Origin: Saccharopolyspora kobensis | GTDB lineage: Bacteria; Actinomycetota; Actinomycetes; Mycobacteriales; Pseudonocardiaceae | Assembly (NCBI RefSeq): GCF_900108315.1 | Contig: NZ_FNVB01000005.1 | Coordinates: 62,001-126,000, forward strand | Length of the DNA stretch: 64,000 nt | Direction: 5' to 3' | In this document: positions 21,215-30,105 of the stretch, in pieces | Position numbering within the stretch: position 1 is the stretch's first letter | Layout: the number at the start of each line of letters is the position of its first letter | Made by a program: the position numbers and the translations under genes | Notes under the pieces: model-generated | What the model was told of the DNA's origin: nothing | Database searches by the model: none | The model's input: only the letters and a program-made list of their open reading frames with translations

Positions 21215-24052
21215 TCAGCGGCGGGCCGGGAACTCCACGACCTGCTGGTACGTCGGGCGGTTCTGCCAGCTGATCTTCTCCTGGGCGATGCCGCCGATCT
21301 TGCTGTGCACCAGCGCGTCGGCGCACCACTGGTCGCCGGCCGCGCAGTCCGCGTCACCCGGGTAGGTCTGCTCCGCCGGGGTTTCCGCCGCCTGGCGCAA
21401 GGTGTCCAGCAGCATCTGGCGGCACGCCGCGACGTCGCCGCCTCCGCACAGCGGTTCGCCGAACCCGCCGGGCACCGGTTCGCCGAGCACCGCGCGGATG
21501 TCCTTGGACACCTGGCCGAACCAGCCGTACTGGAACGCCGAGCCCTGGTGGCCCTGGCCGACGTGCAGGTCCGGGTCGCCGTTCTGCCATCCCGAGGGCG
21601 ATTCGTTGATCTGCATCATCCCGGTCAGCGCCTGGTAGGCCGGAGCGCCCAGCGAGGGCTCGAACTGGCCGCGCACCAGCCGGGGCCACCACGCGTCCAG
21701 CAGCTCGATCGCCGCAGCGTGCTCGTACTGCTCGCTGCCCGGTTCGGTCTCGACCCGCTTGCCGCCGTCGGCCAGCCAGGTCCGGAGCCGGTTGACCAGC
21801 ACCGCGGTCCGCTGATCGGTCACGGGTTCGCGGTCGATGAGGCGCAGCAGGTCGGGCAGCACCCGCTCGGCGCGGAGGTCGGTGACGCCCGCTTCGGCCA
21901 TCGCCCGGGTCAGCGTCACGCGATCGAACTTCCCGCCCGCCTCGATCCGCTCGCGAACCCGGGCGTCGAGCAGGTCGCCGCGCTGCACCGCGCCCTTCTC
22001 CGCGCGGTCGCCCGCGGTTCCCGGCGCCTGCTTGTTGTTCCAGCTGATGTAGTAGTCCTGGTTCACCGAGTTCGGGTGCTGTTCGAACGGGGCGAGCGCC
22101 GCGGTGTTGCCGTCCGGGTTCCAGTCCTGCCACTCGTAGGCCGGGTCGGCGGCGATCGGCATGCTCGGGTCGACCACCGGTTTGCGCACCACGTTGGCAC
22201 CGGAGTTGAAGTAGGCGGTGTCGTCGGCGTCGGCGTAGAACCAGTTGAAGGTGAAGTTGATGTCGTGCGCCGCGCGCTGGAAGTCCTGCGCCGAGGTGAT
22301 CGCGCCCGGGTCGTTGAACTTCTGGAACCCGATGATCGAGTCCACCTCGTGCAGGAAGGTCGACCGGGCCAGCGCGAACGCGACGGGCTTGCCGCCGACG
22401 GTGCCGCGGTGGGTCACGGGGCCGTAGCCGGTCCGGAACGACACCAGCCGGTAGGAGCCCTCGGGCGTGTTGTCGCCGAGGTTGGGCTTCCAGGCGTTCT
22501 GCCGCTCGACCTGCTGCATCGGCACGCACTCGCCGCGGAACCGGTAGGCGTTGGAGTCCACGGTCGCCGGGCTCCCGTCCGGTTCGCACAGTTCCACGGC
22601 GTAGGTGTCGATCATGTCCTGGGACGCGGTGGTGGCACTCCAGGCGTAGTCCTGACCGCGGCCGAGCAGCGTGTAGAAGCTCAGGCCCGCGAACGAGGCA
22701 CCCTTCGAGGAGATACCCGGCCCCTGCAGCTCCTGGAGGGTGAGCAGCTGCGGCGAGAAGTAGCCGGTCTGCGGCCCGAACACGGCCACCGGGTTGCCGC
22801 TCTCGGTGTGCGCGCCGGAGACGACGAGCGCGTTGGACATGCCGCGGGATTCGCCCATGCCCGCCGGGAACAGGCCGTCGTCGAAGATCCCGCGCAGGCT
22901 CTCGACCGGGTCGTCGGTGGTCGGCGCCGGGTTGCGGCTCTCCGGGCGGACCGCCGGTTCCGCGGGCTGGGCGGCCGATCCGGTCGGGTCGAACACGAGC
23001 TGCTGCTCGATCACCGAGCCGGGATCGGGCAGCACGACGCCTTCCGGGTTCTCCGGTGCCACGCCGTACGGGAAGGACTGTCCGTCGTGGAGGGTGCTGA
23101 TGGCCTCTGGATCGTTCTCGGCGCGGAACGCCGCCCAGATCTCCTCGCCGCGCTCCGGGCCGAACCGCTCGTGCAAGGACATGCGCGCGATCGCGTTCTG
23201 CACCTCGTTGCCGCCGCCCCCGCCGAACTGCGCGCCGACCAGCGAGGCCAGCACGGCCAGGTCGGTCAGCTCGAACGGTTCGATGCGGCCGGCGTTGGTG
23301 ATCGGGTCGACGTGCCCGGTGGCCACGTACTCGCCCGGGAAGTACCGGCCGCGGTGCGACTTCTCGATGTAGGCGTTGATGCCGTCCACGTAGGACTGCG
23401 CGTCGGCCAGCGCCTGGCGGCCGCGCTCACCGCGGCTCGCGACTGAATCGATCTGCTGCCGCAGCTCCTGCTCGGTGTAGGGCGATGCGGCGAAGAACCG
23501 CTGCTCCAGCTCGCGGTTCGCCGGCGCGCCACCGGCGAACGGGGTCACCGAACCGCGTCCGGCCCGGCGCAGCGCGTCCATCAGGAACAGCTTGTCCTCG
23601 GCCGTCGCGTAACCCGCGCCGAACGTGGTGCCCGAACGCGTGGTCCCGTAGATGTGCGGGATGCCCGCGGTCTTGTCGCGGACGATGGTGACGTCCTCGC
23701 GCGGCCGGTAGGTCCGCTCCACGTCGTCGGGCCGCACGCCGAAGGAGTTGTCGTTGAAGAACTCGCCGATCGTGCCGGTCGTCAGCCGCGGGTAGCCGTC
23801 GACGAGCGCGTCGTAGCGCGCCAGCTGGTCGTCGGAGTGCTTCGGCCGGGTGCCCAGCAGCATGTGCGCGACGAGTTCGGCGAAGGTGGCGTTGCCGTTC
23901 TGGCCGGGCGGCAGGATGTCGTGGCACTGCTCGCGGCAGTAGTCCGGAGCGGGCTCCGGGAGCGGTTCAGCCGCGGCCGGCGGCGCGATCAGCAGGGAAG
24001 CGATCGCGGCCGTGGCGGCGAGAGCGGCGGTGGGACGCGGAAGTCGCGGCAT
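21215..24052 (-). CDS. Secreted penicillin/AHL acylase-family Ntn hydrolase
   Basis: This 945-residue protein has a signal peptide (PTAALAATAAIASLLIAPPAAA), an alpha-chain region (about 30-380), a linker and a beta-chain beginning at the predicted self-cleavage site GM/SNALVVSG, with Ser406 as nucleophile. The following ESGNPVAVFGPQTGY is characteristic of the S45 family. Known members deacylate beta-lactams, acyl-homoserine lactones or cyclic lipopeptides; the length and beta-chain motif fit the actinomycete AHL/lipopeptide acylase branch, but the substrate is unproven. A LysR-like regulator gene lies immediately upstream on the same strand. Confidence 0.88.
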   Translation of the reverse strand: MPRLPRPTAALAATAAIASLLIAPPAAAEPLPEPAPDYCREQCHDILPPGQNGNATFAELVAHMLLGTRPKHSDDQLARYDALVDGYPRLTTGTIGEFFNDNSFGVRPDDVERTYRPREDVTIVRDKTAGIPHIYGTTRSGTTFGAGYATAEDKLFLMDALRRAGRGSVTPFAGGAPANRELEQRFFAASPYTEQELRQQIDSVASRGERGRQALADAQSYVDGINAYIEKSHRGRYFPGEYVATGHVDPITNAGRIEPFELTDLAVLASLVGAQFGGGGGNEVQNAIARMSLHERFGPERGEEIWAAFRAENDPEAISTLHDGQSFPYGVAPENPEGVVLPDPGSVIEQQLVFDPTGSAAQPAEPAVRPESRNPAPTTDDPVESLRGIFDDGLFPAGMGESRGMSNALVVSGAHTESGNPVAVFGPQTGYFSPQLLTLQELQGPGISSKGASFAGLSFYTLLGRGQDYAWSATTASQDMIDTYAVELCEPDGSPATVDSNAYRFRGECVPMQQVERQNAWKPNLGDNTPEGSYRLVSFRTGYGPVTHRGTVGGKPVAFALARSTFLHEVDSIIGFQKFNDPGAITSAQDFQRAAHDINFTFNWFYADADDTAYFNSGANVVRKPVVDPSMPIAADPAYEWQDWNPDGNTAALAPFEQHPNSVNQDYYISWNNKQAPGTAGDRAEKGAVQRGDLLDARVRERIEAGGKFDRVTLTRAMAEAGVTDLRAERVLPDLLRLIDREPVTDQRTAVLVNRLRTWLADGGKRVETEPGSEQYEHAAAIELLDAWWPRLVRGQFEPSLGAPAYQALTGMMQINESPSGWQNGDPDLHVGQGHQGSAFQYGWFGQVSKDIRAVLGEPVPGGFGEPLCGGGDVAACRQMLLDTLRQAAETPAEQTYPGDADCAAGDQWCADALVHSKIGGIAQEKISWQNRPTYQQVVEFPARR

Positions 24053-24148
24053 GCCAGATCCTCCCGGTCGATCTTCGCGACCCGGACGCTAGCCATCCCG
24101 CACTGGAATTGAAAGAGATTCACATTCGGTTGTGCCCGAAAGGCGCAA

Positions 24149-25225
24149 TCAGGACGCCACCGCGGGGCGGTGCTCACCGCGCTTCCACTTGGCGTTCTCC
24201 AGCTCCAGCGCCGCCCACAGCAGGTTCAGCGGATGATCGTCGCCGTAGCTCTGCCGCTCCCCGCGCCGGGTGAAAGCACCCACCAGCACGTGCATCTTCG
24301 GCCCGACGTCGTTGACCAGGTCGATGGTGCGCAGCCCGCGGCCCTCCGGCAGCCGGCCGTCGTCGGCGGCCTCGCCCACGCCGCGCGTGACGATCATGCA
24401 GCCGTGCAGCAGTTCCGAGCGCAGCAGGTCGAACCCGTAGCGCACGTCGTCGATCTCCGCGGCGATGTCGAGCCGCTCCCGGTAGTCGGCGCCGAACCAG
24501 CCGCGCAGGAATCCGGAGATCAGTCCGCTGGCCGGGATGACCAGCGGCAGCGAGTGCAGCTGACTGGCCAGCATCGGCCGGTTCGGCACCTTCCCCACCG
24601 GCAGGTTCGTGACCAGGCTCAGCCCGCTGCGCCGCCACTCCAGCACGTCCACGTCGGCCAGCACGTCATCGCCCGGCTCGCCGACCAGCACGCTGCCGCA
24701 GACCAGATCCACCTGCTTGGCCTGCAAAGCGCTGATCAATTCGCGAGTTCGCAGGTGCGTCACGCGCAAGTCCACACCGCGCTCGGCGAATTCCGCGGCG
24801 ACGTGCTCACCGGCATTGGCGAGGAAACCGAGAGTGAAACGAGTTGTGCCGACAGTGATCGTTTCGCCGCGCAGCCGCCGCGATTCGTGCACCCCGTCGA
24901 GCCAGTCGCGCAGCGTGTTCCGCGCGATCTCCACGAACGCCTCTCCGGAATCGGTGAAGAGGACGGACTTCCCGCGCCCCTGCTTGATCACCAGTGGTTC
25001 ACCGCACAGTTGCTGGAAGTTCCGGTTGAGCGTGTCGAGCTGCTTCTGCACGCTCGACTGCTCGCGGCCCAGCGAACGCGCTGCGGCCAGGGCGGTTCCG
25101 ACCTCGCGCACCAGCACCAGGGTGCGCAGCTGATCCATCGTGGTGTCCAGCAGGGCACCTGGCGATTCGAGCAATCTGCTGCGCAGGTCGCTCGCGGACA
25201 GACTGGCGGTTCCGACTAACGGCAC
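24149..25225 (-). CDS. LysR-like transcriptional regulator
   Basis: The 358-residue protein has an N-terminal winged HTH (LVREVGTALAAARSLGREQSSVQKQLDTLNRNF) and a two-lobed effector domain (ITVGTTRFTLGF, LVCGSVLVGEPGDD, LPLVIPASGLISGF). It is longer than most LysR proteins because of about 30 residues before the HTH. GTG 25225 is used because CGAAGGAAGC precedes it. It lies 96 bases upstream of the acylase gene on the same strand and may regulate it. Confidence 0.8.
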   Translation of the reverse strand: MPLVGTASLSASDLRSRLLESPGALLDTTMDQLRTLVLVREVGTALAAARSLGREQSSVQKQLDTLNRNFQQLCGEPLVIKQGRGKSVLFTDSGEAFVEIARNTLRDWLDGVHESRRLRGETITVGTTRFTLGFLANAGEHVAAEFAERGVDLRVTHLRTRELISALQAKQVDLVCGSVLVGEPGDDVLADVDVLEWRRSGLSLVTNLPVGKVPNRPMLASQLHSLPLVIPASGLISGFLRGWFGADYRERLDIAAEIDDVRYGFDLLRSELLHGCMIVTRGVGEAADDGRLPEGRGLRTIDLVNDVGPKMHVLVGAFTRRGERQSYGDDHPLNLLWAALELENAKWKRGEHRPAVAS

Positions 25226-25734
25226 GGCATGCTTCCTTCGGGTCTCCTGTTTGCGCCGAAGTGTAGTGCGCGGAACTGATCTCCACGCCAGAACAAATAA
25301 TCTGCGGAATTCTTTCCCGAATCGCTGGAAACCCCGTGCGCGGCGGTGCAATGATCTGCCTCGCCCCAACGGTGGTCCTTCGGTGATCGCCCCCGGTGCG
25401 GCTCGCGACCGGCCGGTGAATTCGGGGCAGTTCGCACGAACGCAGGTGCGCGGATGCGTGAGCCGCCGCCTGCCCCGGAGAGGATTCGCGAGCACCATGC
25501 GCAGCACCACCGTCGCGCCGCCCCGTGGCGCGACGTCGAACGACGCCTTCCCGCGCAGTGCGTGGGCCCGCGCTGCACGTCCTGGAGGCGAGGACCGCCG
25601 ACGGCGCGCGGTGGCCGCACCGGCCACCGGCTCGACGGTCCGCACGAGCGCCCGGACCGACCGGCCCGGCCGGTGACGCGAATCCCCTCGACCACACCCC
25701 CCTTTTTCATGCCCTGGCAAGGAGAACCCGAGTC
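25226..25734. other. 509-base spacer, no clear gene
   Basis: This divergent spacer serves the LysR-like gene and the membrane protein gene. Frames on both strands are open in places but read as Arg/Pro/Ala-rich low-complexity sequence with no recognised motif. A CCCCCCTTTTTC run lies at about 25706-25717, just before the AAGGAGAA ribosome binding site of the downstream gene. Confidence 0.6.
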
Positions 25735-26331
25735 GTGACGTATCCCCAGACCGCAACCCCGAACCAGACCGCGGCCCCGGTCGGCTTGAAGCGCCCCGGC
25801 ACCCTGCTGGCGCTGGTCGTCGTCGGCGTGCTGTCCGCTGTTTCCGCCCTGATCGGGGCGATCTACCTCATCACCAACGCCGGCCCGATCGGCGAAGCGA
25901 TGCTCAACGAGATCCTCGCGTCCGACCCCAGCTCGCTGGGGCTGGACTCGGAGATGGAGGCGCTGGCCTCGCTGTCCGGCGGTGAGATCACCGACCTCAA
26001 GACCGCGCTCGTGGACTTCGGCATGTGGGACACCGTGCTCGCGACCGCGACGGCCACGGTCTCCCTCAAGGGAATCCTGGTGGTGGTGTTCTCGCTGCCG
26101 CTGCTGCTCTGGAGCCTGCTGGCCATCAACGGCGCCCTGTACGCGCGCATCCTGTACACGATCTCCGCAGTCTTCGGGCTGTTCGCGAACCTCGCCGTGG
26201 TCAACGACGCGTTGCCGGCCATGACCCGCGTGACCAGCGGCATCGCGATGGCGGCCATCGTGCTCACCGTCGTGCTGTGCTGGCTGCCCGCCAACGGCCG
26301 CTTCGCCAAGGCGCGCAAGCTCGCCCGCTGA
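25735..26331 (+). CDS. Conserved-looking four-helix membrane protein, function unknown
   Basis: The 198-residue product has a Pro/Thr/Gln-rich start (VTYPQTATPNQTAAP) and four hydrophobic segments (LLALVVVGVLSAVSALIGAIYLI, GILVVVFSLPLLLWSLLAI, LYTISAVFGLFANLAVV and MAAIVLTVVLCWL). A charged extracytoplasmic loop separates helices 1 and 2. GTG 25735 follows AAGGAGAA. I do not recognise a family. The gene is followed by the family C element at 26429. Confidence 0.75.
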   Translation: MTYPQTATPNQTAAPVGLKRPGTLLALVVVGVLSAVSALIGAIYLITNAGPIGEAMLNEILASDPSSLGLDSEMEALASLSGGEITDLKTALVDFGMWDTVLATATATVSLKGILVVVFSLPLLLWSLLAINGALYARILYTISAVFGLFANLAVVNDALPAMTRVTSGIAMAAIVLTVVLCWLPANGRFAKARKLAR

Positions 26332-26428
26332 CGAGTGATCTGCAGCGCCGCACTGGGGGTCGGCGCTGGGAACCAGCGGCGGTTCGGCACCGGAGGTCGG
26401 TGCCGAACCGCCGCTCTCGTCACTTCAG

Positions 26429-26641
26429 AGCCTGTCTCTGGTCCTGGTTCTTTGCTTTGAAACGCCGGAGGCGTTTAGCCCACCCTCGCAGCTTGCACCG
26501 CCGCGGGTTCTCAGCGTTCGCCTGGCGAGGACAGCCCGTTCGCCGTGTATTGGACATACATCAGAACGGGATCCCGCAGCCAGGCGGACGCTGAGGTTCC
26601 GCTACCGGCACCGCTACGCAGAACGAGTTCGGAGACAGGCT
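26429..26641. mobile_element. MITE-like family C element with TIRs and target-site duplication
   Basis: A perfect 10-base terminal inverted repeat, AGCCTGTCTC (26429-26438) and GAGACAGGCT (26632-26641), encloses 213 bp with no transposase. It is flanked on both sides by TTCAG (26424-26428 and 26642-26646), a likely target-site duplication. The interior folds: TCAGCGTTCGCCTGGC pairs with GCCAGGCGGACGCTGA, CCCGTTC with GAACGGG and TGTAT with ATACA. Its right end supplies the last codons and stop of the FAH-family gene. Confidence 0.75.
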
Positions 26642-27495
26642 TTCAGCTGCTGGCGCTGCCTGCCCAGGCCGTCGATCTCCAGCTCCACCACGTCACCGGG
26701 CGACAGGTAGGGGAACCGCCCGGACATCGCCACGCCCTCCGGGGTCCCGGTGTTGATCAGATCGCCCGGCTCCAGCGTCACGTACTGCGAGAGGTGCCGG
26801 ACGATCTCGGCGACGCCGAAGATCATGTCCGAGGTGCTGGAGTCCTGCCGCACCTCTCCGTTGACCCAGGTCCGCAACCGCAGCGCCTGCGGATCGGCGA
26901 CCTCGTCGGCGGGCACCAGCCACGGGCCGACCGGGTTGAACGTCTCGGCGCACTTGCCCTTCGACCACTGGCCGCCGGAGTGCTCCTTCTGGAAGGCCCG
27001 CTCGGAGACGTCGTTGGCCACCACGTAGCCGGCGACGCACGCCAGCGCCGCCTCGGCGCTGTCCAGGTAGCGGGCCCGGCGACCGATCACCACGCCGAGC
27101 TCGACCTCCCAGTCGACCTGCTCGGCACCGCGCGGGATCAGCACCTCGTCGTGCGGCCCGACGACGGTGTTCGGGTGCTTGAAGAACAGGATCGGCACCT
27201 CCGGCGGCGCCGACCCGGATTCGGCGGCGTGCGCGGCGTAGTTCTGGCCGATGCACAGCACGGCCATCGGCCGCGCGATCGGGGCACCCACCCGCAGGCC
27301 GCTGCCGTCACCGGGATCGTCGACGGCGGTGAGCTCACCGGCGGCCAGCGCCTCGCGCACCCGCGCGATGCCACCGGCGGCCAGGAACCGCCCGTCGATG
27401 TCGGTGGTGATCGGGTGCAGATCGAACAGCCGGCCCTGGTCGTCTGCCACGTGCGGTCGTTCCGCCCCGGCGGGGCCCAACCTCAGAAACCTCAT
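26614..27495 (-). CDS. Fumarylacetoacetate hydrolase-family enzyme
   Basis: The 293-residue product has an FAH-type fold: CIGQNYAAHAAESG, PILFFKHPNTVVGPHD, the metal-binding VDWEVELGVVIGRRAR, VAGYVVANDVSERAFQ, and TGTPEGVAMS followed by LSPGDVVELEIDGLG. Members hydrolyse or decarboxylate 2-oxo acids in aromatic or sugar catabolism. Start 27495 (MRFLRLG) is typical. The final residues (ACLRTRSA) and the stop codon are encoded inside the family C element, so the original C-terminus was probably replaced by the insertion. The adjacent MarR and extradiol dioxygenase genes suggest aromatic-compound metabolism. Confidence 0.9.
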   Translation of the reverse strand: MRFLRLGPAGAERPHVADDQGRLFDLHPITTDIDGRFLAAGGIARVREALAAGELTAVDDPGDGSGLRVGAPIARPMAVLCIGQNYAAHAAESGSAPPEVPILFFKHPNTVVGPHDEVLIPRGAEQVDWEVELGVVIGRRARYLDSAEAALACVAGYVVANDVSERAFQKEHSGGQWSKGKCAETFNPVGPWLVPADEVADPQALRLRTWVNGEVRQDSSTSDMIFGVAEIVRHLSQYVTLEPGDLINTGTPEGVAMSGRFPYLSPGDVVELEIDGLGRQRQQLKACLRTRSA

Positions 27496-27630
27496 CTCAC
27501 TCCTTCGCCTCGGCAAGTGCTGCCGAGGACGCACCGGCGAGGCCGGGTGCGGCCGGCGCGGCTCAGCAGCCCTACGACCTTCCACTGGCGGACGCGCGGA
27601 AGCAAGACCCGTCCGGGGGTCGGACGCGGC

Positions 27631-28092
27631 TCAGCCGGACGTGCGCAGGTGGCGTGTGACCTCGCCGAGCCCGGCAGCCACGGAGCGCAGCTGATCGCGG
27701 TCGAGCACGTCGATCAGGTTCGCGCGCACCACCTCGACGTGCCCGGGCGCCGCCGCGCGCAGCTTCTCCCGACCGGCGTCGGTCAGCAGCGCGTAGACGC
27801 CGCGGTCGTCGGACTCGCAGGTGCGGCGCCGAACCAGACCGGCCTTCTCCAGCTGGGTGACCTGGTAGGTCAGGCCGCTCTTCGAGGTCACCACCAGCTG
27901 GGCGAGCTCGGTCATCCGCAGCTCGCCGCCGGGCGCGGCGGACAACCGGACCAGGATCTCGTACTGCGGGTGGGACAGCCCGACCTGCTCGCGCAGCTGC
28001 TGCTCGACCTTGCGGGCGACCAGGTTGCTCGCCTCCACGAAGGCGTTCCAGGCCGCCATCTCCTCGTCGTCCAGCCAGCGCGGTTCAGCCAT
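27631..28092 (-). CDS. MarR-family transcriptional regulator
   Basis: The 153-residue protein has the MarR winged HTH (LRMTELAQLVVTSKSGLTYQVTQLEKAGLVRRR) and the DDRGVYALLTDAGR wing. It is divergent from the dioxygenase gene, with two 14-base palindromes GTTCAAATTCGAAC and GTTCGAATTCGAAC between them. It likely represses itself and the dioxygenase until an aromatic ligand binds. Confidence 0.92.
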   Translation of the reverse strand: MAEPRWLDDEEMAAWNAFVEASNLVARKVEQQLREQVGLSHPQYEILVRLSAAPGGELRMTELAQLVVTSKSGLTYQVTQLEKAGLVRRRTCESDDRGVYALLTDAGREKLRAAAPGHVEVVRANLIDVLDRDQLRSVAAGLGEVTRHLRTSG

Positions 28093-28108
28093 GCCCCGAG
28101 CCTAGCTT

Positions 28109-28156
28109 GTTCAAATTCGAACTACCAGCTATGGTCGAGGTAGTTCGAATTCGAAC
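28109..28156. promoter_or_regulatory. MarR operator pair
   Basis: GTTCAAATTCGAAC (28109-28122) and GTTCGAATTCGAAC (28143-28156) are palindromes arranged as inverted copies (outer GGTAGTT and AACTACC). They sit directly 5' of the MarR start and 5' of the original dioxygenase start region. Confidence 0.75.
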
Positions 28157-28398
28157 GAGGAGCGCGATGGTCAGCGCAGTCAGACCGCGGAAGATGTCGC
28201 ATGCGCCGCAGGCGCACAGCCCACCTCCGCCACTTGCGCCGCCGCGGGCTCTCAGACGTCGCCTGGCGAGGACAGCCCGTTCGCCGTGTATCGGAATACA
28301 TCAGAACGGGATCCCGCAGCCAGGCGGCCTCTGAGGTTCCGCCACCCGCACCGCCACGCAAAACGAAACTGGACATTCGAACGAGGAGTGCGCGATGA
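28149..28398. repeat. Direct repeat of the dioxygenase start region around a family C element
   Basis: ATTCGAACGAGGAG followed by CGCGATG occurs at 28149-28169 and again, with a TG insert, at 28375-28397. About 205 bp between them contain a family C element (about 28185-28370). The left copy has a ribosome binding site and ATG (28167) leading into a 55-codon frame across the element; the right copy holds the real dioxygenase start. This looks like insertion with duplication of the start region. Confidence 0.8.
28185..28370. repeat. Family C structured element, copy 2
   Basis: It shares long blocks with the 26429 copy (GGCGAGGACAGCCCGTTCGC, CAGAACGGGATCCCGCAGCC) and the same nested pairing: CCCGTTC/GAACGGG, TGTAT/ATACA and outer GCCTGGC/GCCAGGC. 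It lacks the terminal AGCCTGTCTC repeat. In transcripts from the MarR-controlled promoter it would form a long structured leader. Confidence 0.85.
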
Positions 28399-29159
28399 CC
28401 CGGATGCCTGCCCTGTACCTCAGCCACGGCGCCCCGCCGCTGGCCGACGACCCGCTGTGGCCGGGCCAGCTCGCCGACTGGTCGGCCCGGCTTCCGGAGC
28501 CGAAGGCGATCCTGATCATCTCGGCGCACTGGGAGGAAGCCCCGCTGGCCATCGGCGCCACCAGCACCGTCCCGCTGGTCTACGACTTCTGGGGCTTCCC
28601 CGAGCGCTACTACGACGTCCAGTACGCCGCGCCCGGCGCACCGGCGCTGGCCGCACGCGTGCGCGCCCTGCTCCGCGGCCCGGACACGCCCGTGCACGAC
28701 TTCCCGGACCGGGGCCTCGACCACGGCGCCTACGTGCCGCTGGTGGAGATGTACCCGGACGCCGACGTGCCGGTCCTGCAGATCTCGATGCCCACGCTGG
28801 AGCCGGAACGGCTGATGCACCTGGGCCGGACGCTGGCGCCGCTGCGCGACGAGGGCGTGCTGATCATCGGCAGCGGGTTCTTCACCCACAACCTCTCGGC
28901 GCTCGGCGAACCGGGCACGCCGAGCTGGTCCTCGGAGTTCGACGACTGGGGGCGGCAGGCGCTCGAGGCCAACGACGTCGACGCCCTGCTCGACTTCCGG
29001 CACAAGGCCCCGGCCGGGCGGCTCGCGCACCCGCGCACGGAGCACTTCGCGCCGCTGTTCGTGACGCTCGGCGCGGCGGCCGACGACCTCACCGCGCAGC
29101 GGGTGGCCGTCGACGGCTTCTGGATGGGCCTGTCCAAGCGCTCCGTCCAGTTCGGCTGA
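28395..29159 (+). CDS. DODA-type extradiol ring-cleavage dioxygenase
   Basis: The 254-residue enzyme belongs to the 4,5-DOPA/LigB-like dioxygenase family. Metal-ligand motifs are LSHGAPP (H11), ISAHWEEAP (H45), LDHGAYVPL and TEHFAPLF. It probably opens catechol-like rings with Fe(II) or Zn(II). ATG 28395 follows GAGGAGTGCGCG. MarR control is suggested by the divergent regulator, but a family C element now separates operator and gene. The neighbouring FAH-family enzyme could process a ring-cleavage product. Confidence 0.9.
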   Translation: MTRMPALYLSHGAPPLADDPLWPGQLADWSARLPEPKAILIISAHWEEAPLAIGATSTVPLVYDFWGFPERYYDVQYAAPGAPALAARVRALLRGPDTPVHDFPDRGLDHGAYVPLVEMYPDADVPVLQISMPTLEPERLMHLGRTLAPLRDEGVLIIGSGFFTHNLSALGEPGTPSWSSEFDDWGRQALEANDVDALLDFRHKAPAGRLAHPRTEHFAPLFVTLGAAADDLTAQRVAVDGFWMGLSKRSVQFG

Positions 29160-29165
29160 GCGCGA

Positions 29166-29954
29166 TCAGCGGCGCAGCTGCTGCTCGATCGCGTCGACCA
29201 CCTCGGCCAGCGGCACCCGCGTCTCCTCGGTCCAGTTCGGGCCGCAGCGCGGCGTCGGCGCCGAGACCGACAGGGCCGCCACGACGTCACCGGAGTGGTC
29301 GCGGATCGGCATCGCCACGCAGCGGCAGCCGATGATGTACTCCTCGTCGTCGGCCGCGTAGCCGCGCGCCCGCGCCTCCTGCACCTCGGCCAGCAGTTCG
29401 GGCAGCTCGCGCACCGTGTTCGCGGTGAAGCTCTCCAGCTCCACGCCCTCGTAGCGGCGCGCCAGCTCGTCCTGCGGGAGCCCGGTCAGCAGCGCCTTGC
29501 CCAGCCCGACCGCGTGCGCGGGCAGCCGCATGCCCACCGCCGACACCAGCTTCATCGGCTGGGGCGACTCGGCGATGGCGATGTAGACGTTCTCGGTGCC
29601 GTCCAGCCTGGACAGCTGCACCGTCTCCCCGGTCCGCTGCGCGAGCCGGTCCATCAGCGGCAGCGCCAGGCCCACGATGTCGCGGTGCCCGGTGTAGCCC
29701 TGCCCGACCGTCCACGCCTTGAGCCCGAGCCCGTAGGTGCGGGTGGTCGGGTCGAACTCGGCGAAGCCGCGGTGCACCAGCGTGCCGAGCAGGCCGTGCA
29801 CGCTGGACAGCGGGAGCCGCAGCGTCTCGGCGATGTCGCTGAGCCGGTGTCGTCCCCGGGAGAGCAGTTCCAGGATGACCAGCGCACGATCGGCGGACTT
29901 GACCACGTTGGGCCCGCTGCCCGCTGGTTCGGCCGTGGCGGGTTCCGACTTCAC
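29166..29954 (-). CDS. IclR-family transcriptional regulator
   Basis: The 262-residue protein has an IclR N-terminal winged HTH (SADRALVILELLSRGRHRLSDIAETLRLPLSSVHGLLGTLVHRG) and the IclR effector domain (QRTGETVQLSRLDGTENVYIA, LPAHAVGLGKALL, DDEEYIIGCRCVAMPIRD). GTG 29954 follows AGGAGGAAG. It converges on the dioxygenase gene with a 6-base gap and may control aromatic catabolism, though its targets are not visible. Confidence 0.92.
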   Translation of the reverse strand: MKSEPATAEPAGSGPNVVKSADRALVILELLSRGRHRLSDIAETLRLPLSSVHGLLGTLVHRGFAEFDPTTRTYGLGLKAWTVGQGYTGHRDIVGLALPLMDRLAQRTGETVQLSRLDGTENVYIAIAESPQPMKLVSAVGMRLPAHAVGLGKALLTGLPQDELARRYEGVELESFTANTVRELPELLAEVQEARARGYAADDEEYIIGCRCVAMPIRDHSGDVVAALSVSAPTPRCGPNWTEETRVPLAEVVDAIEQQLRR

Positions 29955-30105
29955 CCGACTTCCTCCTGCTCCGTTCCGGCCGCATCGGCTGCTGCGGCCT
30001 ACTGAACAGTACAGCGGGCGCGCGAACCCCGCGCAGCTCCTCCGAATCGTCCACAGTGGATAGCCGGTCGCTCGTGATGTCGGCGCGCCCGAGCGGTGTG
30101 AGCAT

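Noticed and set aside
28109-28156. tRNA-like TTCGAAT segments
   Set aside because: They are symmetric operator palindromes and no acceptor stem or cloverleaf is present.
28167-28334. 55-codon upstream ORF before the dioxygenase gene as a real protein
   Set aside because: It runs through the family C repeat and is Pro/Arg/His-rich; it may be translated as a leader but has no protein-like features.
29955-30105. T-box riboswitch before ileS
   Set aside because: The 151-base spacer lacks the conserved T-box sequence (TGGNACCGCG type) and antiterminator.
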